Part shown: positions 13,901 to 26,559 of the stretch, piece by piece | How the letters are laid out: each line of letters starts with the position of its first letter | Numbering within the stretch: the stretch's first letter is position 1 | Source: Hydractinia symbiolongicarpus | Taxonomy: Eukaryota; Cnidaria; Hydrozoa; Anthoathecata; Hydractiniidae | NCBI RefSeq assembly: GCF_029227915.1 | Contig: NC_079885.1 | Location: 5,210,001 to 5,274,000 of the forward strand | DNA length: 64,000 nucleotides | Direction of reading: 5' to 3' | Notes under the pieces: model-generated | What the model was told of the DNA's origin: nothing | What the model saw: the letters and a program-made list of their open reading frames with translations, nothing else | Database searches by the model: none | Program-made: the position numbers and the translations under genes

Positions 13901-16900
13901 ACGGCTAGGATTGGTCCCACTGCAAAAAATGCCTTATTTTTCTAAATATATAAGTAAAGCGCTACCACTGCGCTAACTGTAATTTCTGAGTTCCAGCAAT
14001 CACGTCAAAATAAAAAGAACGTTATTTTTTGGATACAATTGTCTCAATTATCGCACTTATAAGGTCAAAGTCCAAAATCAGTTCAATTAAATGCAACAGT
14101 CATTCGTTTCACCGTTAAAAGCGATTCAACCTAGTAATGTCAGAAAAAATCGCTAAATACATGTTGGTACGAATATGTCACGCAACCGTTGTCACTTAAA
14201 CGGACTGACACCGTTAGAAAGTCAATGAAGTAAAATTTTTGAAACTGTCTCTATATCTTCTGCGCGCACTAATGGCTGGGATTGGTCCCACAGTAAAAAA
14301 TGACTTATTTTTCTAAATTTTTAAATAAAGCGCTACCACAGCGCCCCGTGTAATCGCTGAGTTCCAGCAATCATGTCAAATTAAGAAGAATGTTATTTCT
14401 TGGAGTCCAATTGTCTCATTTATTACACTTTTAAGGTCAAATTCTAAAATCAGTCCTATTAAGTCCCACAGTCAATCGTTTTACTGTTAAAAGCGATACA
14501 AGCAGGTAATATCAGAAAAGTATCGCTAAAAAGATGTTGGTACGAATATGTGACGGAACCGTTGTAACTTAAGCGGACTGATACAGTTAGAAGGTCAGTA
14601 AAATGTAGTTTTTGAAGCTGTTTCTATATCTTCAGCGCGCACTAACAGCTAGGATTGGTCCCACTGTAAAAAATGTTTCATTTTTCTAGATTTATAAATA
14701 AAGCGCAACCACAGCGCCCAGTGTAATTTCTGAGTTCCAGCAATCACGTCAAATTAAAAAGAATGTTATTTCTTTGAGTCCAATTGTATCATTTATCACA
14801 TTTATAAGGTCAAAGTCCAAAATCAGTTCAGTTAAGTCCCACAGTCAATCGTTTCACTGTTAAAGGCGATGCAACCTAGTAATGTCAGAAAAATATCGCT
14901 AAATACATGTTCGTACGAATATATGACGCAACCGTTTTAATTCAAACAGACTGATTCAGTTGGAAAGTCAATAAAATGTAGTTTTGAAACTGTCTCTATA
15001 TCTTCAGTCCGCGCTAATGGCTGGGATTGGTCCCACAGTAAAAAATGACTTATATATCTAAATTTGTAAATAAAGAGCAAGCAAAGCGCCCAATGCATCT
15101 ACTTAGTTCCGGCAATCATGCCAAAGTAACAAGAATGTTATTTCTTGGAGTACAATTGTCTCTTTAACTACATTTATAAAGTCAAAGTTTAAAATTAGGT
15201 TAATTAGGTCCCACGGTCAATCCTTTTAGTGTTAAAAGCAATGCAACCTAGTAATATCGGAAAAATATCGCTAAATCCATGTTTGTACCAATTGGTGACG
15301 CGACGGTTGTAACTTAAACGCACTGATACCGTTAGAAAGTCAATGAAATGTAGTTCTTTAAAATGTCTCTATTTCTTCAGCGCGCTAATGGCTAGGTTGG
15401 TTCCACAGTAAAAATGATTCATAGATCTAAATTTGTAAATAAGGAGCAAGCAAAGCGCGCAGTGTAACTACTGAGTGCGTCCAGCGTCCAGTGTTACTGC
15501 GAAGTTCCAGCATTCATGCTAAACTAAGAAGTATTGTTAATTCTAGGAGTCCAATTGTCTCAATTCATATATTTACTTGGTCAAAGTCAAAAATCAGTTC
15601 AATTAGCTCCTACGGTCAATCATTTCACTGTTGAAAGCAATGCAACCTACGAAAAAACATCACTTAATTCATGTTGGCACAAATATGTGACGCAACCGTT
15701 GTACTTCAAACGGACTGTTACTTTCAGAAAGTCAATGAAATGTAGTTTTTGAAACTGTCTCCACTTTTTCAGCGCACCCTAACGTGACTTAATGATCTAA
15801 ATTTGTAAATAAAGAGGTCACACAGCGTCCAGTGTAACCGCGGAGTTCCAGCATTCATGCTAAAGTAAGAAATATGTGAATTCATGGGGTCCAACTGTCT
15901 CTTTAACCACATTTAAAAGGTGAAAGTCAAAAATCAGTTCAATTTCGCCCCACGGTCAATCGTTTCACTGTTAAAAGCAAGGCAACCTAGTAATATCGGA
16001 AAATATCGGTAAATACAAGTTGGTACCAATTGGTGACGGAACCGTTGTAACTCAAATGGACTGATACCGTTAGAAAGTCATTTAAATGTAGTTTTTGAAA
16101 CTGTCTCTATTTCTTCAGCTCACGCTAATGCCTAGGATTTGTCGCGCAGTAAAATATGACTTATTGATCTAATTTTGTAAATAAAGAGCTAACACAGCAC
16201 GCAGTGCAACTACTGAGTTCCGGCAATCATGCCAAATTAACAAAAATGTTAATTCTTGCAGTTCAATTGTCTCATTTACCACATTTAAAAGGTCAAAGTC
16301 CAAAATCAGTTTAACTAGCTCCCACCTTCAATCATTTCACTTTTAAAAGCAATGCAACCTAGTAATATCGGAAAAATATCGCTAAATGCATGTTCGTACG
16401 AATATATGACGCAACCGTTTTAATTCAAACAGACTGATACAGTTGGAAAGTCAATAAAATGTAGTTTTGAAACTGTCTCTATTTTTTTAGCCCGCGCTAA
16501 CGGTTAGGATTGGTCCCACATTAAAAAATGACTTATTTGTATAAATTCTTAAAGAGAGCGCTACCACAGCGCCCAGTGTAATCACTGAGTTCCAGAAATT
16601 ATGTCAAATTAAGAAGAATGTTTTTTCTTGGGGTCGAATGGTCTCATTTCTCACATTTATAAAGCGAAAGTCCAAAATCAGTCCAATTAAGTCCCACAGT
16701 AAACCGTTTTACTGTTAAAAGCGAGGCAACCTAGTAATATCAGAAAGACATCGCTAAGTACATGTTGGTAGGAATATGTGGCGCAACCGTTGTAACTCAA
16801 ACGGATTGATACTGTTAGACAGTCAATGAAATGTAGTTTTTGATACTGTCTCTATTTCTTCGGCGCAATGTAATGGCTAGGACTTGTCCCACAGTGAAAA

Positions 16901-19900
16901 ATTACTTATTAGTCTGAATTTTCAAATAAAGCGCTACCACAGCGCCCACTGTAATTTCTGAGTTCCAGCATTCACGTCAAATTAAAAAGAATGTTATTTC
17001 TTGGAGTCCAATTGTATCATTTATTACATTTATAAGGTGAAAGTTCAAAATCAGTTCAATTAAGTCCCACAGTCAATCATTTCACTGTTAAAGGCGATGC
17101 AAGCTAGTAATATCGGAAAAATATCGCTAAATGCATGTTGGTACGAATTGATGACGCAACCGTTGTAACTCAAACGCACTGATACGGTTCGAAAGTCAAT
17201 GAAATGTAGTTTTTTAAACTGTCTACATTTCTTCAGCTTACACTAAAGGCTAGGATTAATCCCACAGCAAGAATGTCTCATTGATCTAACTTTGGGAAAG
17301 AAAAGCTAACACAGCGTCAAATGTAATTGTGGAGTTGCGGCATTCACGCCAAAGTAAGAAGAATGTTAATTCTTGGAGTCCAATTGTCTCATTTACCACA
17401 TTTATAAGGTCAAAGTCCAGAATCGGTTACATTAGGTCACACGTTCAGTCATTTCACTGTTAAAAGCAGTGCAACCTAGTAACATCGGAAAAATATCGGT
17501 AAATACATGTTGGTACGAAAACGTGACGCACAAATTTACCGCATTTATAAGAGGAATGTTAATTCTTGGATTCCAATTTTCTCATTTACCGCATTTATAA
17601 TGTCAAAGTCAAAAATAAGTTCAATTAGATCCCATTGTTAATCGTTTCACTGTCAAAAGCCGTGTAACCTAGTAATATCGGAAAAGTTTCGCTAAATACA
17701 TGTTCGTACGAAAATGTGACGCAACCGTTGTAACACAAACGGAGTGATACCGATGGAAGGTCAATGAAATGTAGATTTTGAAACTGTCTCCATTTCATCA
17801 GCACCCGCTAACGGCTATGATTGGTCCCACAGTAAGAATGACTCATTGATCTAAGTTTGTTAATAAAGAGTTAACACGGCGTGCTGTGTAACTTTGGACT
17901 TCTAGCATTCATGCCAAAGTAAGAAGAATGTTAGTTCTTGGAGTCCAATTGTCTCATTTACCACATTGATAAGGGCAAAGTTCTAAATCAGTTCAATTAG
18001 GTCTCACGGTCAATCGTTTTACTGTTAAAAGTAATGCAACCTAGAGATATCACAAAAATACCGCTAAATACATGTTGGTACTAATTGGTGACGCAACCGT
18101 TGTAACTCAAATGGACTGATACGGTTAGAATGTCAATGAAATGTAGTTTCTGAAACTGTCTATAGTTCTTCAGCTCGCACAAAACGCTAGGGTTAATCCC
18201 ACAGCAAGAATGTCTCATTGATCTAACTTTGCTAATAAAGAGATAACACAGCGTGAAGTGTAACTGTGAATTTCCGGAATTCACGCCAAAGTAAGAAGAA
18301 TGTTAATTCTTGGAGTCCAATTGTCTCATTTACCACATTGATAAGGTCAAAGTCCTAAATCAGTTCAATTAAGTCCCATTGTTAATTGCTTCACTGTTAA
18401 AAGCAAAACCTAGTAAAATCGGAAAAGTATCGTTAAATATATGATGGTATCAATTCGTGACGTAACCGTTGCAACTCAAACGGACTGATACCGTTAGAAA
18501 GACAATGAAATGTAGTTTTTGAAACTGTCTTTCTTTCTTCAGTGCACGCTAATAGCAAAGATTACTGACGCAGTAGAAAATGACATATTGATCTAAGTTT
18601 GTAAATAAAGAGCAAGCAAAGCGCGAAATGTATCTACATAGTTCCGGCAATCATGCCAAAGTAACAAGAATGTTAATTCTTGTAGTTGAATTGTCTCATT
18701 CACCACATTTACAAGGTCAAAGTCCAGAATCAGTTACATTAGGAACAACGGTCAATCATTTCACTGTTAAAAGCCATGCAACCTAGTAATATCGGAAAAG
18801 TTTCGCTAAATACATGTTGGTACGAACATGTGACGAAACCGTTGTAACTGAAACGGACTGATACCGTTAGAAAATCAATGAAATGTAGTTTTTGAAACTG
18901 TCTTTATTTCTTCAGCGCGCGCTAACATATAGGATTGGTTCCACTGTAAAAAATCAAATAGCGATCGAAATTTTTAAGTAAAGCGCTAACAGAGCGCCCA
19001 GTGTAACTGCAGAGTTCCAGCATTCATGTCAAAATAAGAAGAATGTTATTTCTTGCAGTTCAATTGTCTCATTTTTCGCTTTTATCATGTCAAAGTCAAA
19101 TATCAGGTTAATTAGGTCCCACGGTCAATCGTTTCACTGTTAAAGGCAAAGCATCCAATATTATCGGAAGACATCGCTAAATAGATGTAGCTAAGAGTAC
19201 AAGCAATCATGTCAAATTTAGAGAACTGTTAGTTCTTGGAGTCCATTTGTCTGACTTATCCAATTTATAAGATCAAAGTCCAAAATCAGTTCAATTATGT
19301 CTCACAGTCAATCATTTCACTTTTAAAAGCAATTCAACCTAGCAATATCGCAAAAATTTGCTAAACACATGTTGGAACGAATATGTAACGCAACCGTTGT
19401 AACTTAAACGGACTGATGCTGTTCGAAAGACAATTATATGTAGTTTTTGAAACTGTCTTTATTTCTTCAGCACTCGTTAACGGCTGAGATTAGTCCCACA
19501 GTAAGAAAGACTCATTGATCAAAATTTGTAAATGAAGAGCTAACACAGAGTCAATTGTAACTGCGGAGCTCCAGCATTCATGTGAAAGTAAGAAGAATGT
19601 TAATTCTTGGAGTCCAATTGTCTCATTTACCACATTTATAAGTTAAAGTCCAAAATCAACTTAATTAGGTCCCAAGTTCATTTGTTTCATTGTTAACAGG
19701 AATGCAACCTAGTAATATCGGAAAAATATCGCTAAACACATGTTGGTACAAATATCTGACGAAATCGTTGTAACTCCAGCGCACTGATACCGTTAGAAGG
19801 TCAATGAAATGTAATTTCTGAAAATGTCTCTATTTCTCAGCGCGTGCTAACGGCTAGGATTGGTCCCACAGTAAAAAATGACTTATCTAAATTTTTAAAA

Positions 19901-21960
19901 AAACGCGCTACCGCAACGCCCAGTGAAATTGGTGAGTTCCAGCAACCTTGTCAAACTAAGAAGAATGATATGTCTTGCAGTCCAATTGTCAAATTTTTGG
20001 CTTTTATCATGTGAAAGTCCAAAGTCAGTTCAATTAGGTCCAACGGTCAATCGTTTCACTATTAAAAGCAAAGCATCCAATATTATCGATTTGTCTCATT
20101 TATCCAATTTATAAGGTCAAAGTCCAAAATCACTTAAATTAGGCCTCACGGTCAATGATTTTACTTTTAAATGCAAATCAACCTAGTAATCTCGAAAAAA
20201 TATCGCTAAACACATGTTGGTACGTATATGTGACGCAACTGTGGTAACTCAAATGGACTGACACCGATAGAAAGTCAATAAGTTATAGTTTTTGAAATTG
20301 TCTTTATTTCTTCAGGGCGCGCTAACGGCTAGGATTGGTCCCACTGTAAAAAATCACATAGCGATCAAAATTTTTAAGTAAAGCGCTAACAGAGCGTCCA
20401 GTGTAACTGCAGAGTTCCAGCATTCATGTCAAAATAAGATGAATGTTATTTCTTGCAGTTCAATTGTCTCATTTTTCGCTTTTATCATGGCAAAGTCAAA
20501 TATCAGGTCAATTAGGTCCCACGATCAATCTTTTCACTGTTAAAGGCAAAGCATCCAATATTATCGGAAAACATCGCTAAATAGATGTAGCTAAGAGTAC
20601 AAGCAATCATGTCAAATTTAGAGAACTGTTAGTTCTTGGAGTCCGATTGTCTCATTTACCCAATTTATATGGTCAAAGTCCAAGATTACTTCAATTAGAT
20701 CCCACGGTCAATAGTTTCACTATTAAAAGCGATGCAGGCTAGTACTATCGGAAAGATATCGCTAAATACATGTAGGTACAAATATGTGACCCAACCGTTT
20801 TAACTCAAACTGACTGATACTGTTAGAAAGTCAATAAAATGTAGTTTTCCAAACTGCCTTTATTTCTTCAGCGCGCGCTAACAACTTGCATTGGTGCCAC
20901 TGTAAAAAATGACTTACTGATATAAATATCTAAATAAAGAGCTAACAGAGCGTCCAGTGTAACTGCTGAGTTCCAGCATTCATGCCAAAGTAGGAAGAAT
21001 GGTAATGCTTGGAGTCCAATTGTGTCACTAATCACATCTATAAAGTTAAAGAGCTGAATCAGTTCAATTATGTGCCACGGTCAATTGTTTCATATTTAGA
21101 CGCAATGCAACCTAGTAATATCGGAAGAATATCGCTAAATACATGTTGGTTCGAATATGTGACGCAATCGTTGTAACTGAAGATACCGTTAGAACGTCAA
21201 TGAAATTTAGTTTTTAAAACTGTCTCTATTTCTTCAGCGGGGGCTAACGGCTAGGATTGGTCCTACAGTAAAAAAATAACTTATTTATCTAAATTTTTAA
21301 ATAAACAGATAACACAGCGTCCATTGTAACTGTGGAGTTTGAGCACGGATGCCAAAGTAAAAAGAATGTTAATTCTTACAGTCCAATTGTCTCATTTTCC
21401 CCATTTATCAGATCAAAGTCTAAAATCAGTTCAATTAGGCCCCATGCTCAATCGTTTCATTGTTAAAAGCGATGTAACCTAGTAATATCAGGAAAGTATT
21501 GCTAAATAAATGATGGTCCGAATATGTGACACAACCGTTGTTAATCAAACGTACGGGTATTGCCAGTAAGTTAATAAAATGTAGTTTTCAAATCTAAATA
21601 TTTATCTAAACTTTTAAATAAACAGATAACACAACGTCCAGTGTAACTGCAAAGTTCAGACATTGATGTCAAAGTGAGAAGTAAGTTAATTCTTACAGTT
21701 CAATTGTCTTATTTTCAGCATTTATCAGGTTAAACTCCAAACTCAGTTCAATTAGCTCCCACGGTCAATCGTTTCACTGTTAAAAGCAATGCAACCTAGT
21801 AATATCGACAAGTTATCGTTAAACACATGTTGGTACCAATATGTTGCGCAACCGTTGCAACTGAACCGGACTGGTACCGTTAGAAAGTGGTTGAGATGTA
21901 GTTCTTGAAACTGTCTCTATTTTTTCGCCGCGCGCTTATAGTTAGGTTTGGAACCACATT
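13900..21960. repeat. Diverged satellite monomers at the array edge
   Basis: The same ~370-bp monomer continues but neighbouring copies differ more and more. The CACAGCGCCCAG box changes to forms such as ACACAGCGTCCAGTG, units are truncated (for example near 17,520, 19,200, 20,090 and 21,580), and no higher-order period is visible. The last recognisable monomer text ends close to 21,960 (TTAGGTTTGGAACCACATT), after which the sequence is unrelated. Short reading frames in this stretch, such as 72 codons at 15,534-15,752, are satellite sequence and not genes. Confidence 0.9.
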
Positions 21961-23400
21961 ATTATTTAAATTAAACTTTGTACAAAACATTAATGTTATC
22001 TTACCGTTTTTGTTTTGCTTCTGTCATTTCCATGAACACGTTCTGTTGACAACGTGAAAAGCTTTTCACGTTGTGTACGCAACTTCATGAAATCTTTTTT
22101 TTTTACCTATACAAGTGGCATACTCTTTTGGGGGTTTTCCCGGAGATACTTGCCGTCCGCGTCTTGTTGCTAAATCTCCCTATTGTATTATTGAAACAGT
22201 TCTGCTGTTACATTACGATGACCACTTGCAATCACTTTCTTTTGATGAACCAATCTGAAAACATAAAATGAATAAGAAAATAAATAATAAAGTAACAGAC
22301 ATACCTATCCATCAAAACTTCAATTTCTTAATATAAAGGATTAATTACATCGTTAGAAATCAGTTCCTACTTCAAGGAAAATGGTAAAATCTCAAGATAC
22401 TGCTAGATAATGACACACTTAGAGTGGAAGGAGGCCAACATTTCGCCAGATAACCGGGGAAAATGTTAAATTGAGCCGCCCTTTCTGGAGTAATCTCTTT
22501 ATAATCTTTGAAAGGTTATGAACTATTATAATTTCATTATTTACCAGTTCTTTACCATTTTCAAACGATAATAGCCCTATTTAGAGCCGAATAACCTATT
22601 AAAACATTGGAACATAGAGTCCACTTATAAAATCTTGTTTTAACGCTTGGTGCAAATGTTGACATCTATCTTGCCTTTCTTCACAAAATTGTATTAATTT
22701 CATAATAATTGGTTATCAATTTTTCTCGCTATTGCACAAGTCGCATCAAAAGAATGAAGTGACTTTTCACCAACTAAGAGATTTAAATAAAGGGTAGACA
22801 AAGGTGATAAGATGGACGGAAGGAGGAAGGGCACTTATTCAGAGAGACATTTTAGATAGCTTTCAAATCATTACAGTTTTGGCCAATCAGGAAATCCAAG
22901 TCTCAAGTTTTAAATAATAACTCCTTAGTTACAATATGGCACTATAAAAACCAATTCGTCAACCGTTGTAAAAACATGCTATGCAGATTTGTGACAAAAT
23001 ATTTATCGTTAAATGTTCTTACGGGCAGAAACGTGTGTTTTAAGGGGTGAGTTGGAAATAGCATTTTTTTCACCAAAAAACAACTAGTTACCGATTGTTT
23101 ATACCCTCGTCTAACGCAATAACGTTTCCTTTCTGTGAAGTTTATGTATGTGTCTGAACTACAAAAAAGTGCTTTTCGGTATCGAATGATTGCTAGTCTA
23201 CGCATACTGACGATAGCAAACTATTTTTTGCATGTTGTTGAAAATTAACAAAGCTTGGTTTTTGTGCAAAAGACTGTATGTGTATTTTCTCATATACCTT
23301 TCATGTGGTTCATTCTTGACTATGAACTGTATTTGTGCATCTTTCTGCAATAAATAACATTATACACACTCCTGAACATGTTAAGTGAATTCGGAGCGTG
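21961..23400. other. AT-rich unique DNA, nothing recognised
   Basis: No gene, repeat family or RNA was recognised. Frames of 66 codons (+, 22,071-22,271) and 87 codons (-, 22,942-23,205) have no convincing protein character and no good splice signals. CACGTTCTGTTGACAACGTG near 22,040 is imperfectly palindromic. Confidence 0.6.
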
Positions 23401-23401
23401 G

Positions 23402-23581
23402 AACTTTATTCTGAGATGTAGAATGTCCTAAATACGGCATAAGCAATAGCAAGGAAGGCATTCTTTTCTGAGAATAAAGGTAAGTGCTGAATGATGTATC
23501 CTTTTGCTAATTTTACAAAATTTTCCTCTGCGATAAATAGTTCTTTGTACACTCCCACTTTCTCAGCAATTCTAAATTGCT
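23402..23581 (-). CDS. Possible 3'-terminal exon, unrecognised protein
   Basis: On the minus strand a good acceptor (TTTTTACTTTTTAG) is followed by about 58 open codons beginning QFRIAEKVGVYKEL and ending VFRTFYISE-stop. The composition (amphipathic, Lys/Glu/Phe/Leu) looks more protein-like than neighbouring frames. The stop TAA lies inside AATAAA (minus-strand text CAGAATAAAGTTCC), which could serve as a poly(A) signal very close to the coding end. No family is recognised. It may equally be a chance reading frame, because no matching upstream exon was found on the minus strand before 25 kb. Confidence 0.28.
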
Positions 23582-23609
23582 CTAAAAAGTAAAAATTCAA
23601 AACAATCAC

Positions 23610-24300
23610 ACAACGTAATTTTGACTAATTACGTTAACAGAATATGAAGCACAAAAAACAAAAGAAGAGAGAAAGGGAAATAGATAAAAATCGAAGGATC
23701 TTAAATAAAAGTTGAGTCTAAGAAATCTTTGTGAGTTAAATTTAAACAGGGAGATATTTTAATGCTATGGAGACAGGATGATTGTAAGTTTTATAGTCTT
23801 TTGCATATGTGTTGGAGATGATTAGAACCCACAATTTGTCGCACTGGCAGCAAACGCTCCTCCACAGGGTTTTTTTTAAAGCCAGATTTTCTTTTGATAG
23901 TCTAGTTTTTTATCATAAAAGTTTGCGCATTGAACTTCGAAAATTATCTGTTTGTAAGTTAAAGGAAAGCTACTGTGTGTGTAGGTAATGTACTGCCTGG
24001 AAAGAAATTCGATTCTAACCGTGTTTCCCTAAACTGGGGAAACCGAATAGATCCTAGAACGTTCGGATATACATTGGTGCTTTAGAATAAAAAAATCCGC
24101 CAGTTGCGTATACCCACGAAATTTCAATTTTCATAATCTTTGTCATTTATTTGTTTAAGTTATGGTTAGGTTTAGGTTACATAACTGAATTTAATATCGA
24201 TGAAGATGGCAACTTTTAATTCAAAAAACACGCCACTGAGAGTTTACCTTAATCTTACCAACTCTTGGTTCTACAGCCATAAATTGCCACAAAAAAATTC
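23610..24300. other. AT-rich unique DNA, nothing recognised
   Basis: No coding, RNA or repeat signal that I can support, apart from short homopolymer runs. Confidence 0.5.
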
Positions 24301-24305
24301 CTTAA

Positions 24306-25059
24306 CCCTATTCGGTCCGGGGTTTTTCGAACATACTATGACCGGGGGGGCGGATTCCGCCCCCCCCCCCCTCAATAACTTTTCATAGGATTGTTCAAAT
24401 TGAATCAAACTTGGCACACTTATAGTACGTCATAAAAGGAACAAAATGGCGGCAATAAATTTTTGCTTGCGTCAGCACATTTTCTGTGATCATCAGAACC
24501 TTGAAAATTGTTAAAAATGCCACTATCTGCTTAAAATATAATTACTTTTGTTCTAGAGCGAATTTTTACATTCTGTTTGAAGTTTCTAAAAGCTAAATAA
24601 AATGTTTTTAACATATCTTCCGGTTTTTACATTGATCAAATAAAAAATTGCCAAAAATTGACCGAAAATCCGTTTTTTCCCGATTTTCGGGTAAAATCTG
24701 ACAAAATCGGGAAATCGGAATAGTCACGTGTCAAAATTATTCAAAATGATTCTTCTTGACGAAACAAAGTTGTGTTGCAAGTTTCAAGTTCTAAGGATAA
24801 TCCTAACAGGAGTTATTATATTTTCCCCATTATAAGGATTTCATAGAGATTTTTGGGGGTAGTTTTGAGTAATGGCCAATATCAAGGCCTCTATATGGTA
24901 TGGGACCTAAAAATCTAGCATGCAGGTGTCTAATAGATAAATGTTGAAACTCAGTAAGTATCATAGCCATATAAGAAAGCAATCAGGAGTTATTAAAAAA
25001 AAAACGTCAGGGGGGGGGGCGGAATCCGCCCCCCCCCCCCCCCCCCGGACCGAATAGGG
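24306..25059. mobile_element. TTAA-flanked MITE (piggyBac-type), copy 1
   Basis: 754-bp element starting CCCTATTCGGTCCGGGG and ending with its exact reverse complement. TTAA lies directly outside both ends (24,302-24,305 and 25,060-25,063). CCCT termini plus a TTAA target duplication are the hallmark of piggyBac-type elements; Kolobok-type elements also use TTAA. Inside each terminus is a G-run/C-run palindrome built on GGGGCGGAWTCCGCCCC. A central inverted repeat CCGATTTTCGGG / CCCGAAAATC lies at ~24,665-24,690. No transposase reading frame, so it is non-autonomous. A second copy lies at 50,977-51,723. Confidence 0.88.
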
Positions 25060-25099
25060 TTAATGCCAAGACTGTAAAACAGAAATGGATAAATTATAC

Positions 25100-25395
25100 T
25101 TGCAAGATATATATTAGTTTATTAGTTTTAGTTTATAGCCGGTTCGTGTGTCCGTGTTACATCGCATTTCTTGTGTTCGCAGCACGACTTTAAAAACTTG
25201 CAGAGACAGAATACGTGTAATGCTATAGCCGCGTCCTTCACCGACATTACCTACCCAATTTCCCTCACATGGCATGGGTTGACCCGTAGCTGTGGCAAAG
25301 ACACTTGCTAAACATGCCCGCGCTGCGGACCAAACCACGGACCTTGTGATTACGAAGCGAACACCATAACCACAAAGCCACACGCCACTGATTGT
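25100..25395 (-). mobile_element. tRNA-derived SINE
   Basis: Read on the minus strand, the sequence starts CAGTGGCGTGTGGCTTTGTG. It has an A-box-like GTGGTTATGGTGTTCG and, ~35 nt later, a B-box-like GGTCCGTGGTTTGGTCC, the pol III promoter layout of a tRNA gene. A non-tRNA body follows (GCCACAGCTACGGGTCAACC, then a CCATGTGAGGGAAATTGGG segment). The B box is degenerate (GGTTTGGTCC instead of GGTTCGANTCC), so this copy is probably not transcribed. The 97-codon open frame across it is fortuitous. The 3' end near 25,100 is approximate and no target duplication was found. Confidence 0.6.
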
Positions 25396-25399
25396 TAAA

Positions 25400-26100
25400 G
25401 TGCACATGTGTTAACAAAAAAAGAGCTTTTTGCACCATAGTTAAGACTTAATGTAGTCAGATGGAAACTAGCCTATGCCAAGCAATTGAATTCCCTATCG
25501 ATTAAAAACACGTTACATTAAATTTCAAAGAGCATACAATAAAATCCCCAGTTAATTAAATTGCAATGAAAAGTGAATAAGTAGTTTTAAATATGGTATA
25601 TATACACTTACAGTACGGTAAATATTCCATTTTGCTTTTAAACAAAGCAAAGATTAAAAATGCAGGTTACCTTCCCTCTGGAAAATAAAAATATCAACTA
25701 AATCTTTTTAAATCTCGTTAATTTCAAATGAACATGATCAACGTTTTTATTTAAAAATAAAGAAGCAGTCCAAAAGATACATTGGACTAATGACTAAGTT
25801 ATTCTAGTGCATGCCAAAAGAATAGATTCATCTGCCTGATTCAAAACACCGTGTTTCATTATATTTCTTAATACTGAATAATCATTCATAATTGATTAGC
25901 TTAATATTACGTTTTTAACCCTTCGACCTTGCCTGTTGGTTTTTTTATATTAGCCACTGATTACACTGCTTATTGAAGTATTGAACACATTTTATTCCTA
26001 CGACCTCGCCTGTGTTTTATGTTTTTTGTAACTATATTTTTCCTAATAAACGTTTAGAATAAGGGGAAAAAGCGTAAAGATTTCGTTAAAAAACATTTTG
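25400..26100. other. AT-rich DNA, nothing recognised
   Basis: No gene or repeat that I can support. Two short similar phrases (CCTTCGACCTTGCCTG near 25,920 and CCTACGACCTCGCCTGTG near 25,996) hint at an old ~75-bp duplication. Confidence 0.45.
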
Positions 26101-26109
26101 ATGGCTTTA

Positions 26110-26400
26110 TCTCTTATATAATACGAAGCTTGCGTATCTGTCAATTATCCTATATATCATAATACGTTTGTATGAGTGGCTTTTTAAGTTCACGGCACAA
26201 AAATTGCCGGTCGCTTTTTTAAAACTCACGCATTGTCTCCCCAAAGCATGGCGTAACGCTAAAATGGACTAAATTTGTTTTTTACTTTAAAGCTGTACGG
26301 TTAAAGTTATATTTAAAAAATTTATTTTTATCCCCAATGTAGCGTGCACGTTTTTTACGAAAACAAGATCATCAACTGAAACGAAACGAAAATGTCTGTT
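26110..26400 (+). repeat. Helitron-type 5' end fragment
   Basis: CCTATATATCATAATACG near 26,149, followed by a GGTCGCTTTTTTAAAACTC segment and GGCGTAACGCTAAAATGG, matches the start of the repeat at 57,050 (TCTATATAATAATACG, GGTCGCTTTCTTACG, GACGTTACGCTAAAAT) in the same order. The terminal TC is altered and no 3' hairpin end was found, so this is a decayed fragment. Confidence 0.4.
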
Positions 26401-26559
26401 TTTTTCTAATAAAGCATGCCAATGTTTATCCATCAGGAGTTAGTTTAATTGTTTTTTATTTTTGTTTTTATTTATCTTTTATTTTTGTGTTATCGGATCG
26501 CGGTTGCTTACTTTTACGTTTATTATATCGCATTTATATATAATTGAAATCCAAAATGT

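Noticed and set aside
15534-15752. 72-codon plus-strand frame in the satellite
   Set aside because: It is ordinary diverged monomer sequence, and the same text in neighbouring monomers has stops. Frames at 18,081 (-) and 19,923 (+) are rejected for the same reason.
1-21960. CRISPR-like array
   Set aside because: Repeats are ~372 bp and directly adjacent without unique spacers; this is eukaryotic satellite DNA.
25300-25395. Functional tRNA gene
   Set aside because: The A and B boxes are present, but the B box is degenerate and no complete cloverleaf forms; a SINE head fits better.
25114-25407. 97-codon minus-strand frame
   Set aside because: It coincides with a tRNA-derived SINE. The GC-richer SINE sequence simply lacks stops in one frame.
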